Origin: an uncultured Eubacterium sp.
GTDB lineage: Bacteria; Bacillota; Clostridia; Eubacteriales; Eubacteriaceae
NCBI GenBank assembly: GCA_902784045.1
Contig: CACZTE010000156.1
Span: forward strand, 1 to 8,274
DNA length: 8,274 nt
Direction: 5' to 3'
Numbering within the stretch: the first letter of the stretch is position 1; the number at the start of each line of letters is the position of its first letter. Below are positions 5,991-8,274 of this stretch, piece by piece. Below the pieces are notes generated by a model that did not search any database, was not told the DNA's origin, and saw only the letters and a list, made by a program, of their open reading frames with translations. A program made the position numbers and the translations under genes.

Positions 5991-6683
5991 GTGATTTATT
6001 CAACGGAAGTAAAAAACATGTGTCCTATCGCGCAGGGCGTTTCCCACGGCGCCGCGCCGATTCCTCAGGAAGGGGCATGGACAAAAGCGAAAGAAATTGC
6101 GGACGTTTCCGGCTATACTCACGGTATTGGCTGGTGCGCGCCGCAGCAGGGAGCTTGTAAGCTTTCCCTCAATGTGAAAGACGGCATTATTCAGGAAGCC
6201 TTGGTGGAAACCGTCGGTTGTTCCGGCATGACGCATTCCGCGGCGATGGCATCAGAAATTTTGCCTGGCTTGACACTGCTTGAAGCTCTCAACACCGATT
6301 TGGTTTGCGACGCCATCAACACGGCGATGAGAGAATTGTTTTTACAGATCGTCTACGGCCGTACCCAAAGCGCTTTTTCGGAAGGCGGTTTGCAAATCGG
6401 CGCCGGTCTTGAAGACTTGGGCAAAGGACAGCGTTCCATGCTCGGCACCATGTACGGCACCCTGGAAAAAGGTCCCCGCTATCTGGAAATGACCGAAGGC
6501 TATGTCACAGAGCTGGCTTTGGACGAAGACGATGAAATCATCGGCTACAAGTTTGTTAACTTCGGCCGCATGATGGATTTCATCAAAGACGGCGACGACG
6601 CGCAGACAGCGCTTGAAAAAGCTTCAGGACAATACGGCAGAATTGATGATGCCGCGCGGTTTGTGGATCCGAGAAAGGAATAA
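5991..6683 (+). CDS. NifU/IscU-like iron-sulfur scaffold-family protein
   Basis: A 230-residue protein related to NifU-N/IscU scaffolds, which assemble Fe-S clusters in the cytoplasm. The recognisable core is about residues 54-90: CKLSLNVKDGIIQEALVET leading into VGCSGMTHSAAMASE, which parallels the IscU stretch ending in GCGSAIAS, so Cys77 matches IscU Cys63. Other cysteines are C11, C49, C56 and C106; their spacing differs from classical IscU, so cluster binding is inferred only. The C-terminal part (about 120-230) is outside the IscU core and carries a GAGLEDLGKGQRSMLGTMYG stretch. The start is set at GTG 5991 because AAGGAGG (5979-5985) sits 5 bases before it; in-frame TTG 5946 and ATG 5976 lack such a site, and ATG 5976 would place the site inside the coding sequence. 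It ends 9 bp before the GGGtGRT gene. Confidence 0.85.
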   Translation: MIYSTEVKNMCPIAQGVSHGAAPIPQEGAWTKAKEIADVSGYTHGIGWCAPQQGACKLSLNVKDGIIQEALVETVGCSGMTHSAAMASEILPGLTLLEALNTDLVCDAINTAMRELFLQIVYGRTQSAFSEGGLQIGAGLEDLGKGQRSMLGTMYGTLEKGPRYLEMTEGYVTELALDEDDEIIGYKFVNFGRMMDFIKDGDDAQTALEKASGQYGRIDDAARFVDPRKE

Positions 6684-6692
6684 GGTATCGAC

Positions 6693-7712
6693 ATGGCATT
6701 ATTTGAATCTTATGAACGCAGAGAAAAACAAATTCTGGCTGCTTTGAACAAATACGGAATTGCTTCCATTGAAGAAGCAAAAGCCATTACCGAAGACGCC
6801 GGTCTGGATATCTATCATCTGGTTGAAAACATTCAACCTATCTGCTTTGAAAACGCAAAATGGGCTTACACCATCGGCGCGGCCATTGCCATCAAAAAAG
6901 AATGCCGTAAGGCTTCCGACGCGGCTGCCGCCATTGGTGAAGGCCTGCAGGCTTTCTGCATTCCCGGTTCCGTCGCGGACAGACGTCAAGTCGGTCTCGG
7001 CCATGGCAATCTGGGTAAAATGCTTTTGGAAGAAGACACGGAATGTTTCGCGTTTCTGGCCGGTCATGAATCCTTTGCTGCCGCGGAAGGCGCTATCGGT
7101 ATCGCGGAAAAAGCCAACAAAGTCCGTCAAAAACCGCTTCGCGTTATCTTAAACGGTCTTGGCAAAGACGCCGCTCAAATCATCTCCCGCATCAACGGTT
7201 TTACTCATGTGGAAACCGAATATAATTACAGCACCGGCGAACTCAAAGAGGTCTCCCGCAAATGCTATTCCAAAGATCCGGAAAATCCGAGAGGAAAAGT
7301 CAATTGCTACGGATCCAACGATGTGCAGGAAGGCGTGGCTATTATGTGGAAAGAAAACGTGGACGTTTCCATCACCGGTAACTCCACCAATCCCACCCGT
7401 TTCCAACATCCCGTGGCAGGCACCTATAAAAAAGAACGCGTTCTGGCCGGCAAAAAATATTTCTCCGTGGCCTCCGGCGGCGGCACCGGCAGAACTTTGC
7501 ATCCCGACAACATGGCAGCGGGCCCCGCGTCCTACGGCATGACGGATACCCTCGGCAGAATGCACTCCGACGCCCAGTTTGCCGGATCCTCATCGGTTCC
7601 CGCGCATGTGGAAATGATGGGCCTCATCGGCATGGGCAACAATCCGATGGTCGGCGCCACCGTAGCAACGGCCGTGGCTGTGGAAGAAGCGGCAAAAGCC
7701 GGTAAATTCTAA
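6693..7712 (+). CDS. GGGtGRT-family protein of unknown function
   Basis: The 339-residue protein carries the family signature GGGTGRT at residues 262-268, within VASGGGTGRTLHPDNMAAG, and matches the family's usual length of about 330. The family is conserved in bacteria and archaea but has no established function. The glycine-rich loop resembles a phosphate- or nucleotide-binding turn; that is inference. Six cysteines are present (51, 71, 89, 118, 191, 205), along with GLGHGNLGKM (101-110) and NPTRFQHPVAG (233-243). No signal peptide or membrane segment is evident, so it should be cytoplasmic. The ATG is preceded by AAGG at 8 bases and lies 9 bp past the scaffold stop, so both are co-transcribed. 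The terminator at 7732-7786 closes the unit. Pairing with an Fe-S scaffold suggests a role in metal cofactor handling. Confidence 0.92.
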   Translation: MALFESYERREKQILAALNKYGIASIEEAKAITEDAGLDIYHLVENIQPICFENAKWAYTIGAAIAIKKECRKASDAAAAIGEGLQAFCIPGSVADRRQVGLGHGNLGKMLLEEDTECFAFLAGHESFAAAEGAIGIAEKANKVRQKPLRVILNGLGKDAAQIISRINGFTHVETEYNYSTGELKEVSRKCYSKDPENPRGKVNCYGSNDVQEGVAIMWKENVDVSITGNSTNPTRFQHPVAGTYKKERVLAGKKYFSVASGGGTGRTLHPDNMAAGPASYGMTDTLGRMHSDAQFAGSSSVPAHVEMMGLIGMGNNPMVGATVATAVAVEEAAKAGKF

Positions 7713-7731
7713 AAATAGAATCAGTAACTTC

Positions 7732-7786
7732 ATTACATCAGAAAATCAGGTTTGATATTGTTTCAAACCTGTTTTTTTGATGTAAT
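7732..7786 (+). terminator. Strong nested terminator of the scaffold/GGGtGRT operon
   Basis: CAGGTTTGA (7747-7755) pairs perfectly with TCAAACCTG (7763-7771) across a 7-base loop and is followed by seven T (7772-7778). A second, outer helix pairs ATTACATCA (7732-7740) with TGATGTAAT (7778-7786), enclosing it. It sits 20 bases past the stop codon. Confidence 0.95.
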
Positions 7787-7834
7787 AATTTCCTAAGCAG
7801 GAGGTATTATTGATAAGATTTTTAGAGATTTCTA

Positions 7835-7843
7835 TGCTATAAT
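7835..7843 (+). promoter_or_regulatory. Extended -10 promoter of the acetyltransferase gene
   Basis: TGCTATAAT (7835-7843) is a perfect extended -10 element. No good -35 is seen at 16-18 bp; TTGATA (7810-7815) is 22 bp away. The start would be near 7850. The 90-base leader contains an AAAGAAAA/TTTTCTTT hairpin (7861-7883) without a T run after it. Confidence 0.6.
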
Positions 7844-7939
7844 ATAAACACATATTATTCAAAGAAAAAGAGTGCTTTTCTTTCAAAAAAGAATTATCCT
7901 CAGATTTTGTTTGCTCGGCAAAAATTCGGAGTAAATACC

Positions 7940-8274
7940 ATGAAACGCAATCAAAACATTCCGATACTCACGACAGAACGGCTGGTGCTTCGCCCGCCGG
8001 ATATCACCGACGCTCCGGCACTCTATAAAAGCATCGGACGCGATGAAAGAATCACTCGTTACACAGGCTGGAATCCTTATCTCAGTCTTGAAGCGGCAAA
8101 ACGAAAAATCGCTGATGATTTAGAGACAGCTTCTCAAGGGGAAGGATGGTCTTGGATCATCACGGCAGGCGGCAGGCTTATCGGCACTGTCGGCGCCTAT
8201 GATGTCGACCGGGACACCGTTTCGGCGGAGCTGGGGCTGACCATTATCCAAAGCGAGTGGGGAAAAGGCTATGG
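7940..8274 (+). CDS. GNAT N-acetyltransferase, 3' end cut by the window
   Basis: The first 111 codons of an open frame running off the window. LTTERLVLRPPDITDAPALY (residues 10-29) is the typical N-terminus of RimJ/RimL-type GNAT enzymes, which transfer an acetyl group from acetyl-CoA to an amine. A beta-strand pair follows (WSWIITAGGRLIGTVGAYD, about 70-88), then AELGLTI and the start of the acetyl-CoA pyrophosphate-binding loop, ESWGK-like as EWGKGY (106-111), where the sequence ends. GGAG (7928-7931) sits 8 bases before the ATG. The substrate cannot be told. The gene has its own extended -10 promoter and is separated from the preceding operon by a strong terminator. Confidence 0.88.
   Translation, partial: MKRNQNIPILTTERLVLRPPDITDAPALYKSIGRDERITRYTGWNPYLSLEAAKRKIADDLETASQGEGWSWIITAGGRLIGTVGAYDVDRDTVSAELGLTIIQSEWGKGY

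Overview
The window looks like chromosomal DNA of a low-to-moderate GC bacterium with strong AGGAGG-type ribosome binding sites, intrinsic terminators with long T runs, a tRNA with encoded CCA, and a GGGtGRT-family gene. This fits an anaerobic member of the Firmicutes (Clostridia or Negativicutes). That assignment is inference from gene content and signals; no marker gene fixes the taxon.

Layout from left to right. Positions 1-900 hold a single minus-strand gene for undecaprenyl-diphosphate phosphatase (uppP/bacA) with its own terminator. Positions 901-1574 are mostly non-coding. They contain a lone tRNA-Val(CAC) on the plus strand with its own promoter and terminator, plus a further promoter-like sequence. 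Positions 1575-5720 hold a two-gene minus-strand operon for cytoplasmic alpha-glucan metabolism: first a GH13 neopullulanase/cyclomaltodextrinase-like glycosidase, then, after 21 bp, the glycogen branching enzyme glgB. This GlgB ends in an unusual 45-residue lysine-rich tail built on an eight-residue period.

Positions 5721-5990 are a divergent intergenic region in which the minus-strand promoter of the glucan operon and a plus-strand promoter overlap. The plus-strand transcript starts with a foldable leader and encodes a NifU/IscU-like scaffold protein (best start a GTG at 5991) and a GGGtGRT-family protein. The two are 9 bp apart and close with a strong nested terminator at 7732-7786. The last gene, from 7940, is a GNAT acetyltransferase cut off by the window end inside its acetyl-CoA-binding motif.

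The two glucan genes plausibly work together, one cutting and one branching alpha-1,4-glucans. The other glycogen genes (glgC, glgA, glgP) are not in the window. The scaffold/GGGtGRT pair is an operon of undetermined function, probably linked to metal or Fe-S cofactor chemistry. The most unusual items are the GlgB tail and the scaffold/GGGtGRT operon with its structured leader.
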